Assembly (NCBI GenBank): GCA_963930655.1
Contig: OZ005619.1
Span: 2,524,501-2,588,500 of the forward strand
Direction of reading: 5' to 3'
Origin: Myrica gale
Lineage: Eukaryota > Streptophyta > Magnoliopsida > Fagales > Myricaceae
Length of the DNA stretch: 64,000 nucleotides
Position 1 is the stretch's first letter; each line of letters starts with the position of its first letter. The notes beneath the pieces were generated by a model. That model was not told where the DNA came from and did no database searches. It saw nothing but the letters and a program-made list of their open reading frames with translations. This document shows positions 1 to 11,914 of the stretch, piece by piece. The translations under genes and the position numbers were made by a program.

Positions 1-799
1 CATGCAATTGCAACACCAGTTAGGATTGTATTGTTCAAAGGCCATAAATGTTTCGAATTATGGATTTTGAAGAACGACCTAGATAAATAAAATCTTAGGA
101 TTTCGATCAAAATGTATATCAATTAAGTTTCTACTTGACTCGACCTTAGAGGGGTAGATAGTCTTTCAAGTTGCATTTTACCCATCTCCTGACAAGGTCT
201 ATATAGTTGTCTTAGAAGATCATGCAAATGTAAAATTTTGGCACGACGAATTAAGCATGGTATGAACCCGATCGTGTAGACGGTTTGTGCGAGTTCAAGA
301 GCAATACTAGTCGAGATATTGTCCGTTACTTTGTTCCTAAAGCAGGTAAACACATTTCAAGTTTAGCATTTTAACAAAATAAAATAAAAAAATCCTAAAA
401 TCAGTACGTACAAGAATATACAGTGAAAGAAATGTCAATCCCAATCTGTTACGACATAGCTCCTCTCCTTGTTCTAATGGAACATAGCTAAGATGTTCTA
501 CGTCTAGGTGCAAATTCTGAATAATTAAATGCAGGAAAGAAATCAATAGAATTGGACTGCTTAACTCGGGCAAACCGCATACCTCTCCACAACTTCACCA
601 GATTTTAAATGTTGGAATGTATAATCGTGTGGAATGGTAAATTCAGAATTCTTCTCAACCTCTGATCTTCAAGTACGCAACACTTTATTAATAGCCTGTT
701 GCAACAATATGGTTGATATTAGTTGTTGCATTTGCTATATTACATAGATACCAAAAATCTCCATGTATGAATCCTATCCCTGGCTATCGGATTTAAGAT
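1..799. other. No recognisable gene
   Basis: AT-rich sequence. Two short minus-strand open frames (123-353 and 337-573) show no domain or motif I recognise and are not joined by convincing splice sites. I see no coding gene here. Confidence 0.4.
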
Positions 800-1008
800 A
801 TGTTTGTTTTGTTCTCGAAACATTTTCAAAAAAAATTCAAAAACACTTTTTCATCAATTTCAATACTTTTTCACCAATCACAATAATTTTTTACACTTTC
901 CAACAACTTTTAACAAATTTTTAACAAATTTTTCACTAATCCCAAGAGAATCTGCACTACCTTAAAAAAAACAAGCACATAAAATTTTTTCAAAACAAAA
1001 CCAAACAT
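800..1008. mobile_element. MITE-like inverted-repeat element
   Basis: The segment begins ATGTTTGTTTTGTT and ends AAAACAAAACCAAACAT, which are imperfect reverse complements. Between them is AT-rich DNA with repeated CAATTTTT/CACTTTTT motifs like the other MITEs in this window. It has no coding capacity. The target duplication is not clear. Confidence 0.5.
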
Positions 1009-1048
1009 AAAATATTTCAAATTTGTATCCGTACACTTACTACCCAAT

Positions 1049-1345
1049 CTTTTTTTTTTTTTCCTTCGCAACATGAGATCAAATCATTGAGGGCTCATGC
1101 CTCGGAAAAAAAACATTCATTACAAGAAAGAACAGGAGGCACAACCTCCAATTGAACATCCCCCAAAGTCCCAGTATGAAGACCCCATTGAGCCAAATTG
1201 TGCGCCAGGCTATTGCCATCTCCAGCTGTCCAGGCTATCTTCCAATCACCGTTAGTAGCAAGCAACTTTCTCATGGTCGCTACTTCCCCTTCAATACACC
1301 ACATCGGCACAACATTTGTTTCCATCTTGTTCGAATAAAGTGTTG
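1049..1345 (-). mobile_element. LINE 3' end with RNase H-like remnant
   Basis: On the minus strand an open frame (1095-1325) ends in a segment resembling the C-terminal part of the RNase H-like (RVT_3) domain found in plant non-LTR elements. It has a Trp, then GNSLAHNLAQWG, the usual [E/D]xNxxAHxLAxxA pattern. About 40 bp after its stop comes an A-run (T-run at 1049-1062 on the plus strand), as expected for a LINE poly(A) tail. Sequence up to about 1740 on the same strand may be more decayed RNase H sequence, which I could not establish. This is a truncated copy, not a working gene. Confidence 0.55.
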
Positions 1346-1740
1346 AGCATGAAATATAACCCCTCTCTCTTCATTTTGGACGTAAGCAACTACCTCTAGA
1401 AGAAACGAACTTGACCATTTTTGAAATTAAGCTTGCTGGAAACTAGAACACACCCTTCCCAATAACATTGTGTCGTCTTGTGAACCTGACATTTTAACTC
1501 ATATTCTATGTGCTACTCCCCGTTTTTGAATAAGTCTAGGCAAATTCATTTCAAATCTCTATAGTTGTGCATAGGAATGACACCCTTGATTTCTAGTTGC
1601 ATCGAATGTAATAATCAAGACAGTAGAATGCTCTGTCCTACTTATCTTATGTGCGATCATCCAAAGTTGGTTCTTCCTTGGTCTTTCTAGCTATATACCC
1701 CATTTTTCTCCACTGAATAAAAAGCAAATTGACTAAGACC

Positions 1741-3971
1741 GCCTGGGACAGTTGAGCCTACCCGGGATTTTGGCTCAAAGCATGCTTACTCAATTTCGGG
1801 CAATAAATCAAATGTTAACGCGAAGAAATAAGTGAAAAAATCAAAATATCTCTATTTATGAACAAGTAATTATCATTATGATTAGAAATAAAGTGTGAAA
1901 AAACTAACCGCTGATGCAAAGCCTCGTAGAGGAACAAGAATTGGGTGAAGATGACAGAAGATAAAGATAGAGAAGAAGAGAGACGCGCCAACCCGAAGGA
2001 ACCACCCTGTCTCAGAGACCGCAAAGGCAATCGTCTCCTATCGCTGCTGTTTCTGCAAACCCTAGTAAGACAAGTAAGAAGACGTAATTGTTGCGTCTGT
2101 GTTTCGTGGTGGGAAAAGAGGGACTTCACTTCGATTTGACAGCCAACAGATATGAAAAAGTATTCCTGAGAGACCGTCATATGTGAAGCTTGCCTTCACT
2201 TTGACACCAACCTCGATCATGCAGCAATATAAGACTTCAAGAAGCTTCTGATGCTCTTCTTCCCCGTCCTGTAGTTTATTTTACCAACTCAGCCGTTAAA
2301 AGAGAGATTGTTGCGCAAGTACTCATTCCCAGCGAGAGAGAGACAGAGAGAGAGAGACAGAGAGAGAGAGAGAGATGAGTGAGGAGAGCGAAGGAGATAC
2401 TCCTAACTCCCGCTAGAAGTTCTAAACAAAAATAAATATATATATATTATTCCTGACAAAAAGAAAATTACAAATTAATTAATATAATAAGATTTTCTTA
2501 GAAACACTGATCTTTTGTTCACCTCCTTTCTTTCTAAGAATTTAACAAATTCAAATTAATTAACAACAGACAGAAGGAAGACAAAATGTTCCGTCTAGTC
2601 AAGGATAGGATAAAACCCTTAACCTCTCTTTTTCTTGGCAGTCCAGTGGCACCACAGGTCCACAACTTCAGTAGAGAACAGAAGAATGAGAATTAGAATG
2701 AAATCCAAACACAAATCCCACTGATCACCACAATCTTTTGCTCATTGCATGATGATTCATTTGACAAATCAAAAAGAAATATACATGCCATTATGCAAAC
2801 GTGCCCCCATGGTTTTGTCATACACATTTTCACCTCCTTTCTTTCATACTCCTAAAAAGACTGGAAGCTTTAACCAAATTCTCCATCACAGTACAATTTT
2901 CAGTAGACGTTTCTGGGCAAAAGAGACTGAGAATTGTGACCAACATATGTCAAAATACAGAGGATGTGATACTGAGATCGATCTGCATGATCCGCTGGGA
3001 TCGCATAAATGCACTTCGCTTTCACCAGTCAAAATTTTTACATATGTACTTGAACCTATTCTGAATCATCCATGGCAGAATCTGAAAGTGACCTGGAAAT
3101 CAAATAAGTAAAACAAAACTGGTTATTTCAGCAGATATTTCTATTCACAAGAACATATGGGACTACACAAACAAATGAAACACTCCAACACGGATAAAGC
3201 ACAAAACAATTATTTCTCAAAAAAAAAACGAAGCAATACATTAATAAGAGAAAAAGGGGCAAAGCGTACTCGGTGAAAAAATTGATATTCAATTTGTTCA
3301 TGGAAAAATTGACCCATAAAGATATATAAAAATTCAATTTGTTCATTTGATACATACAGATGTAGAAACGTGACCTGCTTTCATCAGAAAAATCCATTCA
3401 CCCAAAGACAGTTGTAAAGCTGTGTAACATACAACAAGATTGCTATTTTTCTACAATTACTTGTATATGATGGATACCGATGGAAAGAATGAACCACAAA
3501 CATTTCATTAACGTCTTAGCAAGCAGATCTAAGCTGTGATACCAGAGGCTCTGGGGAAGTCAGAATAGGAGAGCATTTTATCTTGCTGTGGGCTTACTAC
3601 TTAGATACTTTTAGAAGGCATAATAGTTTTTAGGACTTTGGAACATTCAGAGTTATTTGAAGATAAGTTGTTAAAAAGCAGATGTAACATAGATCTTGCC
3701 TCCAAAAAGCTAAAGTCAAGAAAAAAAAAAATCACATCGAAATGGATAGGATCTCAAATAGATAGAAACAAAAAAAAAGGTCCAATTGTGCTGAAGACCA
3801 TATCAAAATTGAAAGTACAAAAAACAAGAATGACTTGGGTCATAACTAAGTCAGAGATATGATTGCAACTCCAATGTTTAACAACCGCCCAAGAGAAAGC
3901 ACAGTTGGTCAGAACTACTGATAGAAATTGAAAGAATTAGCTGTTGAAGCTTAAGGGAGTAGCAGGCGCCC
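1741..3971. other. Flank and probable 3' region of the JMJ25-like gene; no gene supported
   Basis: The region holds a GA-rich microsatellite at about 2330-2376 and AT-rich DNA. A minus-strand open frame at 1815-2180 has the look of a 5' UTR or first exon (CT-rich lead, 'actagggtttgcag' motif, a possible GT donor near 1907), but I see no downstream coding exon. The part nearest 3971 is presumably the 3' UTR of the histone demethylase gene. No frame here resembles a known family. Confidence 0.35.
2330..2376. repeat. GA microsatellite
   Basis: Run of GAGAGA/GACAGAGA units. Simple-sequence repeat; on the minus strand it is a CT tract of the kind common in plant 5' leaders. Confidence 0.8.
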
Positions 3972-5222
3972 TTATGAATACAGCTTTCTTATATCCAATG
4001 ATCCATGATGATTGACTAACCTTGATTTCTGCTCCAAATTTCTAATAGCGTTTCTCACAGCATGAACAGTCATTTTCTTCACCTGTTCAAAGCAGAACAT
4101 TCAAAAACCTTAGACACATGATTTACATTAAGCGCCAGACAAGAAATCCATTTCATCACAATTATCATCTGCATATTACAAAGTCCTAACTGTCATCAAC
4201 TTCAGAAAACCCAACTATGCTCAGCAAAAACCACGATGAAACTGAAGTTAGTGCAGACCCAAATGAATATCTATTAACACGAGCATCTTTCAAGTATGAA
4301 TGTGGCAATTCAGCTATACTTTATCAAACATTGTGCACAGCAATAAGGTAGGTGACATGAATTGAGGACAAAAACATGTGTAACTTCAGGGAGTTAGAAG
4401 TAACAGCCAGAGTCTCGAGAGTAGAAAATAGTTTGTTCTGGTACAATGCACCTCGGGTTGGATCACAATGAGAGGAAGGAGACTACAAGAGTTAAGGAAT
4501 TGCATGTTTGAGGATGGAGGAAAATTATGAAGCCAACAGTAACTTAGCAATATTAATTACCTATTACATTATATTAGAAAAGAAGATATAAAATATCTTC
4601 ACCAAGATACCAACATAAATAATGTTCGCATTCACCAGCAATCAATGAGCAAAAGCTACAAAAAGATCCACAGAGCAAACATGAGAACAGGATCGAACAG
4701 TTGGATAATTCACAGCACTTCAAAGGGTATGGTTTGTACACAAAATAGTACAAAGCAAAACTTGAAGGGTGCCAGGACCACATACTATGCTCAATAAACA
4801 CTTAAGGTGACACCATGAAGATATATGCAATCTACATACCTCCAACTTGTCCTCCTTAGCCCTGTGATTGTGGGGAAGCGTACGGAATTCCTCTGTCAGA
4901 CGTATACACTCGCCCACATTTTCAGGTGAGACAAAGTCAAGTGCAACCTTTATGCATGACTGAGTAGAAATGGGAAATGATTAACTTCCTAAGCATTTAT
5001 TATGAACGTGCAAACATATCCATCAAAAGGAATCAACTTCAACAGAACCAAGAGCATAGATTACCAACAAAACATTACATTCAAAAGAGTGTTAATTTGA
5101 GTGCATTGATGGAATCACCTTGTCATGGCAACCCCATATAAAGATTACTACATAACAAAAAAAATGCAATAACATGAATAAATATAATTTCACTGATCCA
5201 ACTTTTATCTCAAGTGCATTTT

Positions 5223-5735
5223 CAGTGGCGGCTTAGAGCATATGCAGGAGAGGCGGCTGCTTAAGGCCCCAAATCCAAGAAAGCTCCTACAATAATTCTT
5301 CTAGTATTTGAAAAAGGACAATAATACCAATAAAAAAGGTCGAAAATTTTTAAGAGGTCCAATGCAAATAATATAGTGAATTTTTTGCAAAAAACAATGT
5401 ACCCCAAATGTTAAAAATGATTTCCTAATAGACGCTAGTAGTTTCCTTTGGATAAATTAGGTAATCATTCTAAATTTCTTGAGTAAAAGAAAACTAAAGA
5501 AGGCCACGGAATATACATGTCTTTATATGAAAGAAATAACTTAAAAGAGAGCAGTAGAGAAATTATACATTGAAAAAAATGTGAAACTCTAAAAAGTTCT
5601 AAGACCCTCTAATAAATAGTATAATTTATAAAGGAGAATGATTTCAATACAAATTGTTTATTGTGCCAAAATTGAAAAGGCCTCCTCCTGAATTTTTTCC
5701 TTAGCCCTCTATTTGTATTGAGCAGCGCCTGAGTG
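5223..5735. mobile_element. Non-autonomous hAT-like element
   Basis: It begins CAGTGGCGGCTTAGAGCATA and continues with GAGGCGGCTGCTTAAGGCCCC. It ends CTATTTGTATTGAGCAGCGCCTGAGTG-like, read as two shorter stretches. This organisation (CAGTG..GGC start, 'ttaaggcccc' subterminal, 'tatttgtattg' near the other end) is typical of Tip100-like hAT deletion derivatives in plants. There is no coding sequence. I do not see a clean 8-bp duplication, so the exact ends are uncertain. Confidence 0.55.
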
Positions 5736-6345
5736 TTTTCATTAGCTTAGTCTATATAGTGAAGATCTAGCACCATGTATAACTAGTAATATATCCCTCC
5801 ATGTTTAATCACAAGTGTGTTTTTACTATTTGGATTAATTGTTGTGTTCAAGAAAATTCTGTCACTGACAGCTGCCAATAAGTGGTCTCTAGATATTCAA
5901 CCAAATATGTAGCAAGTTTAAGTGTAGACCACGCGTCAACATCAAGACTTCAAGAAATTTTGGATAATATAGAACAGAAACAATGGAGGAAGCAATGGAG
6001 AGCAATGAGCTAGCACTGCTAAGGTCATAGGAGACACTGAGTTGTGCAATAAACTTTTCTTGTTCCAAAATGAAAGTAGCATTGTCTAATCGATGCAACC
6101 AACCAAAAGTTGTACCCTCTAACTACACCTCTTTTCGCAATTTAGATAATAAACTATCAAATTTGACATATTACTCCCAATATTACCCACGTATATAAAT
6201 TTTGCGCCTCATGCTGAGATAATACTGTTAATATAAATGAAGAAATCATCCACATAACACAATTTTAATGGTCAAACTATCACATGAGAGCAATGTGTCA
6301 AATTTGATAATTTTGAGTGCGAACTACAAAAAGTATGATAATTAA

Positions 6346-6501
6346 GGTGGTGTTTGCGTCTCAAAATTTTAGTTGACTTAATAAAATAACTATAAAATAA
6401 TCTCTCTCCCCATCAAATCATCTCTTTCTACTACAATAAACATAAAAAATTCATTCAAATCATCTCGCTCTTCACTTTTTCACCAACTTTTACAAACACC
6501 T
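6346..6501. mobile_element. MITE, GGTGTTTG family
   Basis: Starts GGTGGTGTTTGC and ends TACAAACACC; the interior has AAAATAACTATAAAATAATC and CTCTTCACTTTTTCACCAAC-type segments shared with several other copies in the window (for example 39661-39863, 41989-42193, 50453-50632). Non-coding. Confidence 0.55.
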
Positions 6502-7149
6502 AAAATATGCAAAGTGCATTCTACCTAAAAATTAAAAGCAATATGGCAAGTTTTAACACCCATTTCTCTCTCAAATTAGACCTGATACACCAGCTAGCAA
6601 CAATTTTGTTACAAAATATTCAACGCGAATATTCACTTTCAAACTCCAAGAGATGGGAGTAGTAGTGTACAAACTATTATTTTCGTCAAATTAAGCACTC
6701 TAACTATTTTGTGACAACGCATATACTCCACTATTCTGACACTCAAATAATACTACAGGAAATTTTCTTCATCCAAAGACTTTAGATCTTAAGTGAAAAA
6801 TAAAATTAAAACAAGAAATATTGGAGCTTAACACAACAAACTCATGCTCCTTATAATCACCAAGACCCACATGTCTAGCCTTTTAACGGCCCAAGGAGCC
6901 AATAGATTGAAGATTAATATAATAAAGTGATTTATAGTCAATAAGTTCTATGCACTATGAGCAAAGAACTACGTTCCATGCTTGATTCATCTAAAGAGCA
7001 TTCAGTCCCTCTAGCTTTCAACCGACACAAATTTCACAGGACGGGTATAACGAGAATGTACATACATAGAAGAAGTAGCAATCAAGATGCTGAAACACCA
7101 TAATTATCGATAAACTATCCATACCATTATGGGTATATCGAGGGTGGTC

Positions 7150-7603
7150 AAAATTTTGGTTTATGGGAGTTAGTGAAAAAGTGAAGAGAGATAACTTTAA
7201 TGAAATTTTTATGTTTATTGTAATGGAAAAAGTTGATTCGACCGGGAGAGATTATTTTGTAGCTATTTTATTCGCTAAGTCTATTTGGAGATTGATACTC
7301 GTTTGTATTTGGTGGAGCCTTTGGAGGGAGCGGAACACTAGATGTTTTGATAGTTGTTTTGTGCCTTTGGCCAAGTTGTAGGGTTTTATGTTATTTTCTC
7401 TCTTCTGTTGGGCTGATGCGTTGTTAGATGGCCCTTTTGCTGATTTTGTCAATTTTTTCTTAGTTTTATTGCTTGTTTGTACTAGTGATTTCGGTATAGT
7501 CTCTTGTACTGTCTTCACTTTTTAATAAGATTGGCTTGTTTATCAAAAAAGTTATTTTATTAGGTCAAAATTTTAGAATGGCCAAATATTTAGGACAAAC
7601 ACC
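7150..7603. mobile_element. MITE of the same family, split by a LINE
   Basis: The left part (about 7150-7272) and right part (7551-7603) together match, in reverse orientation, the element at 6346-6501, including GGTCAAAATTTTAGAATGG and a terminal ACAAACACC. The middle is a LINE 3' end, so the LINE inserted into a pre-existing MITE. Confidence 0.55.
7273..7550 (+). mobile_element. 5'-truncated LINE (3' end only)
   Basis: Encodes the C-terminal LINE segment SIWRLILVCIWWSLWRERNTRCF, then stop codons, a TTTAATAAGATTGG 3' end and a short A-tail. It matches the LINE tails at 14.5-15.1 and 19.1-19.5 kb. Near-identical 11-bp duplications flank it (7262-7272 GCTATTTTATT, 7551-7561 GTTATTTTATT, one mismatch), so it is an old independent insertion. 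Confidence 0.75.
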
Positions 7604-7971
7604 ACACAAATAACCCCACTATGAAACACTTGGTCAGAGACATAAAGGTACAAGGGAATCAACAAAGCTTAATATCCAACACATGGTACGAGCATATTTC
7701 ACTTCCGACAAAGCAACTTTGATAGTGTTAGTATGTTTGGGATCACACTCAAGGTATCCGCATAACTAATTGCCTTTGATACATGTTTGCTCCAAGCAAA
7801 AGGAATTCTACCCAAAATTCAGACGCAAAGAGAATCAAAATTTCCAATAGACATAACTAGTTACAAAAAAGATCTGCATCAAATCAAGCTATAGGAGGCA
7901 AAAATTCAGTTCTGCATGAGCTTTATCAGCATTTTAAGACCCAACATGACCTCAATTTGAAGAGTCCTCAA

Positions 7972-8232
7972 TGTCAGATTACACAAGAGTTCGTGAAAAA
8001 CTGGTTCTCCTTAATCGAGACCCATCCATCATATAGGCTTTACAAGGCAGATTTTTAAGAACAGCCAGCAATCTTTAAGCATGTATAGCAAAACATCCTA
8101 GCTATATATGGAAGCTATATTGTATAAGTAACTATCCAAATAACAAGGAATATTTATAATTGATAGCAGATAAGAGCATTAACTAAGACAGCTAAGGCAT
8201 AGCTAATCGACCCAAGATTACTCTCTTTAACA
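7972..8232 (-). repeat. Copia 3' LTR
   Basis: Matches 9097-9367 in direct orientation. On the minus strand it begins TGTTAAAG after the polypurine tract. Confidence 0.7.
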
Positions 8233-8302
8233 TCCCTCTTCAAATTGATGACGGTAAGTCAACCAGCAACAAAGAAGAGCGTTGAGAGATTATCCCTTTG
8301 CT

Positions 8303-8947
8303 TCAAAGAAATTTCCGGAACTCAGTATAAATGTATTTCTCCTCGAAGTCAGATCGCAAGACTTTGATGCTGGTGGAAAATTGTGTCTCAACAAAAGCAA
8401 GAAAAGTTTTGAAAACCAAAAAGACTACTCCCTTAGATCGAACAAAATAAACACATGAGGAGCGACTATAATCATCTATAAAGGTAACAAAGGATTTGCA
8501 AAGAGCATCAAAAACATTCTTGCCGATCTGAGGTCCCACAAAACCAGAAAAATATTCTTCAGTTAAAAGACTTCCCTGGGTATAATTAGCCATCTCATAC
8601 TCCTGGTGAAACCTCCTTGCAGTATTGCCTTGGTTATACACCTTTTTCATATAATCCCTCCCACATGTCTTTGACAGTTTTCTGGGCCTCATATTAAGAA
8701 CAAAATGAGGATCAACAAAACTGAGAATACAAAACATAACCCATGCATCCTAAACTTCCCATTCAGCTAATGGTCCTTTATCTTTAACAGTTGGATCACT
8801 CCCATCAACATGACCCAAACAATTTCTTCCCCTTAACAAACAACTTAAATTGAAACTCTCAAGTAGTATAATTCTTTCCAGTAAAACGAACACATAAAGA
8901 ATCTGTCTTATATGATGACATAATGCAGCAAAAGGATTATAGAGCAA
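8303..8947 (-). pseudogene. Copia Gag-integrase fusion remnant
   Basis: Read on the minus strand, the first part resembles Copia Gag/UBN2 (FVKGKKLFGHVDGSDP, then GPLAEWEV and a YMKKVYNQGNTARRFHQEYE segment). It contains in-frame stops, for example TGA where a Trp is usual before EFQFKLF, and TAG after AEWEV. At about 8530 it passes without a break into an integrase core (SFVTFIDDYSRSSCVYF, then a degraded RSDFEEKY where RSDNGxEY is usual). Everything between zinc knuckle and integrase is gone, as is the remainder of Pol. The integrase has lost at least one conserved residue. Not functional. Confidence 0.7.
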
Positions 8948-9096
8948 GAGAAACTACCATAGAAATGAGCACCATACCAGCACCCTGCTAGTCCAAGAAA
9001 GCTCTAGAATTTGAAGAGAACACAAGCCCAGAATGCAACCAACATTGTCGTTCAAGACAAGAGGACCCCAAGATCAGAGATAGGGCTCGGATAACA

Positions 9097-9367
9097 TGTC
9101 AGATTACACGAGTTTGTGAATACCTGGTTCTCCTTGATAGAGACCTATCCATTATATAGGCTTTACAAGGCTGATTTTTAGGAACCAGTCAGCTATCTCA
9201 ATGCATGTACAGCGAAACATCCTAGCTATGTTTCGCATCCTGGTTATATATGGAAACTCTATCTAGATAACATACAATATTTACAATTAACAGGACCATT
9301 AACTAAGACAGCTAAGTCATAGCTAGTCAAAGACAGCAAAGGCATAACTAGTCGAACCTAGATTACT
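9097..9367 (-). repeat. Copia 5' LTR
   Basis: Direct repeat of 7972-8232. On the minus strand it ends in CTGACA next to the primer-binding-like site at about 9085-9096. Confidence 0.65.
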
Positions 9368-9656
9368 AAAAAGGAAGCCACAGCCACTTATTGTTTTCTA
9401 GAACACAAATGACAACTCTCCAAGAAAACAGTCTAATATATATTCCACGAGTTACAGCAAACCAACCAAACAAAGTAACCGACACTCAAAGATTGAATTG
9501 CTAAAGATAAAACTTAGAATCCCAAAAGATTAAACCAAGTGTGTCTAAACAACATACCTCTGGTGCTAACAGTTCAGAAACGAGATTTTGATGAGCAAAA
9601 AATAATAGAAAAAAGGAGATGCACCTAAAGGAAGAGGATGTCTCTCACATGATACC

Positions 9657-9961
9657 ATGTTGAAACAAAAAGAAAAGAGAGTTGCTGGAAATACTGAACG
9701 TCCTTATGGTGAGAGTGACAAGAACCTTAGGAGAAGTGAGGGTCAAGAAGAGAGACCTCATCATTGCCGAATTGGAAGGGGAGCAACAGAGCAGGTGCAG
9801 CAAAAGCTAGAGAAGGCTAAAGATGAGCTGGATCATGTCCGAAGAGGATTTAAAAGCCTAAGCAGACTTGGGCCTAGTGGCAAGCACTTTTGGCCTAGCA
9901 TTTATTTTAATTACGATAAGCAGAAAGAGCTTGGGGCAGAGGGACCAAAACACCCCGAAGA
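9657..9961 (+). other. Open frame upstream of LINE ORF1, unrecognised
   Basis: The frame that later becomes LINE ORF1 is open from 9657, encoding a Lys/Glu-rich stretch. I do not recognise it. It may be LINE 5' region or host DNA read through by chance; comparison with the second LINE copy gives shared sequence only from about 9970. Confidence 0.3.
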
Positions 9962-10055
9962 ATCATGTTTTGGAGTTGTGGTTTCTAGCTGTCGGAGAGT
10001 TTTGTCTCAGTTGATTCGTGGCTTGGCAGCTTGGTTAGCTTTTACGTTGGTTTCA

Positions 10056-10790
10056 ATGGCTTATTTTTGTAGTTTGGTGATAGAGGCTAAGTCGTTTCAG
10101 TTCTCTGTTAGTTCGTCGGGGCTTGTGACGTTAACCGAACAAAATCGGCGTTTGCAGGCGTCAATCCGCTTTGGTAGGTTTGGCGTGGTGTGGTTGGCCA
10201 ACCTGTTTGGCAAGCTTGTGGCGTCTAAGGAGTCCAAGGAGTTTTCGGAGCATTTTAACGAAACCCCACATGCCTTTTTAGCTCAGCAGTGCTCGAATTA
10301 TAATGGCCAATATGTGGTTCTTGCTGAATTTGGGAAGCGACGTCGGCGTGGGGCGGTGATGGTTCCGGAGGGGAGATCCACTGGTGGGTGGCAGTCGTTT
10401 GCGATGATTTGTGAAGAGCTGGTTGCGGCTATTAGTGAGCTCCGCCGTAAGCGAAGGGGGCTTGTGGCGTCCTCGGTGAGAGTTGGAGTTTCATATGCCG
10501 ATATGATGAAGACTGATGCGCCGGAGAGGAAGGAGGAGGGGCGACGTGAGATCAGGAAGCAGAAGGATGACGTGGCCAGCATGCACGAGCAAGCGCCGTT
10601 TGGAGTTCCCAAATTTTTGCATGATGACCTCGTAGGGGGGCTGGTGGGCTCTGCGAGTAATGTAGCTGAGATGTCTGCGCAGGTGCCTGGGTTCGGGCGC
10701 TTTGTCTGGGCGCAATTATTGAAGATTAAAGACGAGCTGGATCGCATTATTGGGCTGGTGCACAGTAAGAATGGGGTGCTGGAGCCTTAG
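10056..10790 (+). pseudogene. LINE ORF1 N-terminal part
   Basis: Begins MAYFCSLVIEAKSFQFSV and aligns by eye with MAYFRSLVIEAKTLQFSV at 17402, including WLANLFGKLV, FLAQ-CSN and PEGRS blocks. The frame ends with TAG at 10788-10790, after which ORF1-like coding continues in other open stretches to about 11590. I know no specific function beyond being the ORF1/Gag-like chaperone region of plant LINEs, which is inferred from position. No CCHC knuckle was seen. Confidence 0.6.
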
Positions 10791-10864
10791 TTGGACCTGC
10801 ATTGTAGGGTGTGTGGTTTTACGTTAGTGGCCCAACAATCTTCCTCCGTTTCTCTTTCGGGTGA

Positions 10865-11140
10865 GGCGGCTAGGCGGGGCTCGGGGTGTGTTTTGGGCCC
10901 GACTCGTTTTGGTAAGCATGTGGCCCAATCGCATTCACAAGTTGGTCCTTTGGGTGGGTGGGTTGGGCCGGGCGTGGTTCCTGGACCAACTCTTTCAGGT
11001 GTGGAGGCTGGGCGAAGCGCGGGGTGTGTCGTGGGCCCGACTCGATTCAGTCAGCATGTGGCCCAATTGAATTCACCAGTTGGTCCATCGGGTGGGTTGG
11101 TTGGGCCGGGCGGGGAACCTGGTTTGGGTCAGTCTCTCTA
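10865..11140 (+). repeat. 138-bp tandem repeat in LINE ORF1
   Basis: Two GC-rich copies about 138 bp apart; anchors are GCATGTGGCCCAAT at about 10917 and about 11055. Each encodes a 46-aa unit with GPTRFxxHVAQxxSxVGPxGG. The length is a multiple of three, so the frame is kept. Confidence 0.7.
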
Positions 11141-11914
11141 GGGCCCGCAGGAGATTAGCTCGGAATCTCTCGGCCCTTCCATCTTTTCTGTTTACGTCAG
11201 CGAGGGACAAGTTTCTTCGCCTGAGCTGGGGATCGTCGGGCAGCTCCTTGCCGAGGATGGGTTGGATGGGCGGCAGGAGGTCGACAAATGCGGTAGTGGC
11301 GATTGCGATGGTTCTTCACCGGACGTAAGCCTGTTTCCTCCGGCGCCTCTGTCGGATTCCGCGAACCCAGATATGGTCGATGGTGCTTCTGGAGTTGCTA
11401 ACTCCACTGCTTCTCTGTTGGGTCGTAAGACAGATCGTGACTCAGGGGGCGATGTGTCTTGTGGCATCGGGAACCAGGCTTTGGAGCCTTCGACTGGTGT
11501 GGGGATTTCAGAGGGGATGCCTTCTGCCTTGAGGGTTGGTGGGAGCAGGGGGTTAGGTGTGGGGTCTTGTGGGGAGGTGGTGGAGTTCGAATGAGAGGTT
11601 TCTGAGGCATATGTTGAGCCTCTGAGGATTCTTTACCCGGAGATTTGTCTTGTTGAACCTTCGATGTGGATGTTAGATATGGTATCGTCTTTTCGGCACT
11701 TGGTGTGGGTCTCATGCGATGGTTATGAAGCTGAGCTGTTCAAGCTATTTGCTGCTTTGGAATTTGAGAGGGGGGAGGGCAGTAAGGCTCGGGGCAGATC
11801 AGGCAGCAAGTTGCGTAGGGAGCTGAAATCTTTAGAGTGTTCAGTGAACTACGATGGTATTGCTTCTAGTTCGAGAAGGTGCAAGACCGGGGGGACGGCT
11901 TTAGTCATTTCTCC

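Larger units (their letters stand above)
7972..9367 (-). mobile_element. Internally deleted Copia LTR retrotransposon
   Basis: Two direct repeats of about 261-271 bp (7972-8232 and 9097-9367) share long stretches (for example CTGGTTCTCCTT, ATATAGGCTTTACAAGG, CATCCTAGCTAT). On the minus strand the LTR starts TG and ends CA. Just inside the upstream LTR is a primer-binding-like TGTTATCCGAGC, close to the TGGTATCAGAGC usual in Copia. Just before the downstream LTR is a polypurine tract GAAGAGGGA. The 860-bp interior encodes a Gag (UBN2-type) segment running straight into integrase. No protease, reverse transcriptase or RNase H remains. I could not find a target duplication; the outer end of the right LTR looks altered. 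Confidence 0.75.

Noticed and set aside
5215-5743. 8-bp target duplication for the hAT-like element
   Set aside because: TGCATTTT and TTTTCATT do not match; no duplication claimed.
10298-11715. Minus-strand ORFs opposite LINE ORF1
   Set aside because: Shadow frames of the GC-rich LINE coding strand.
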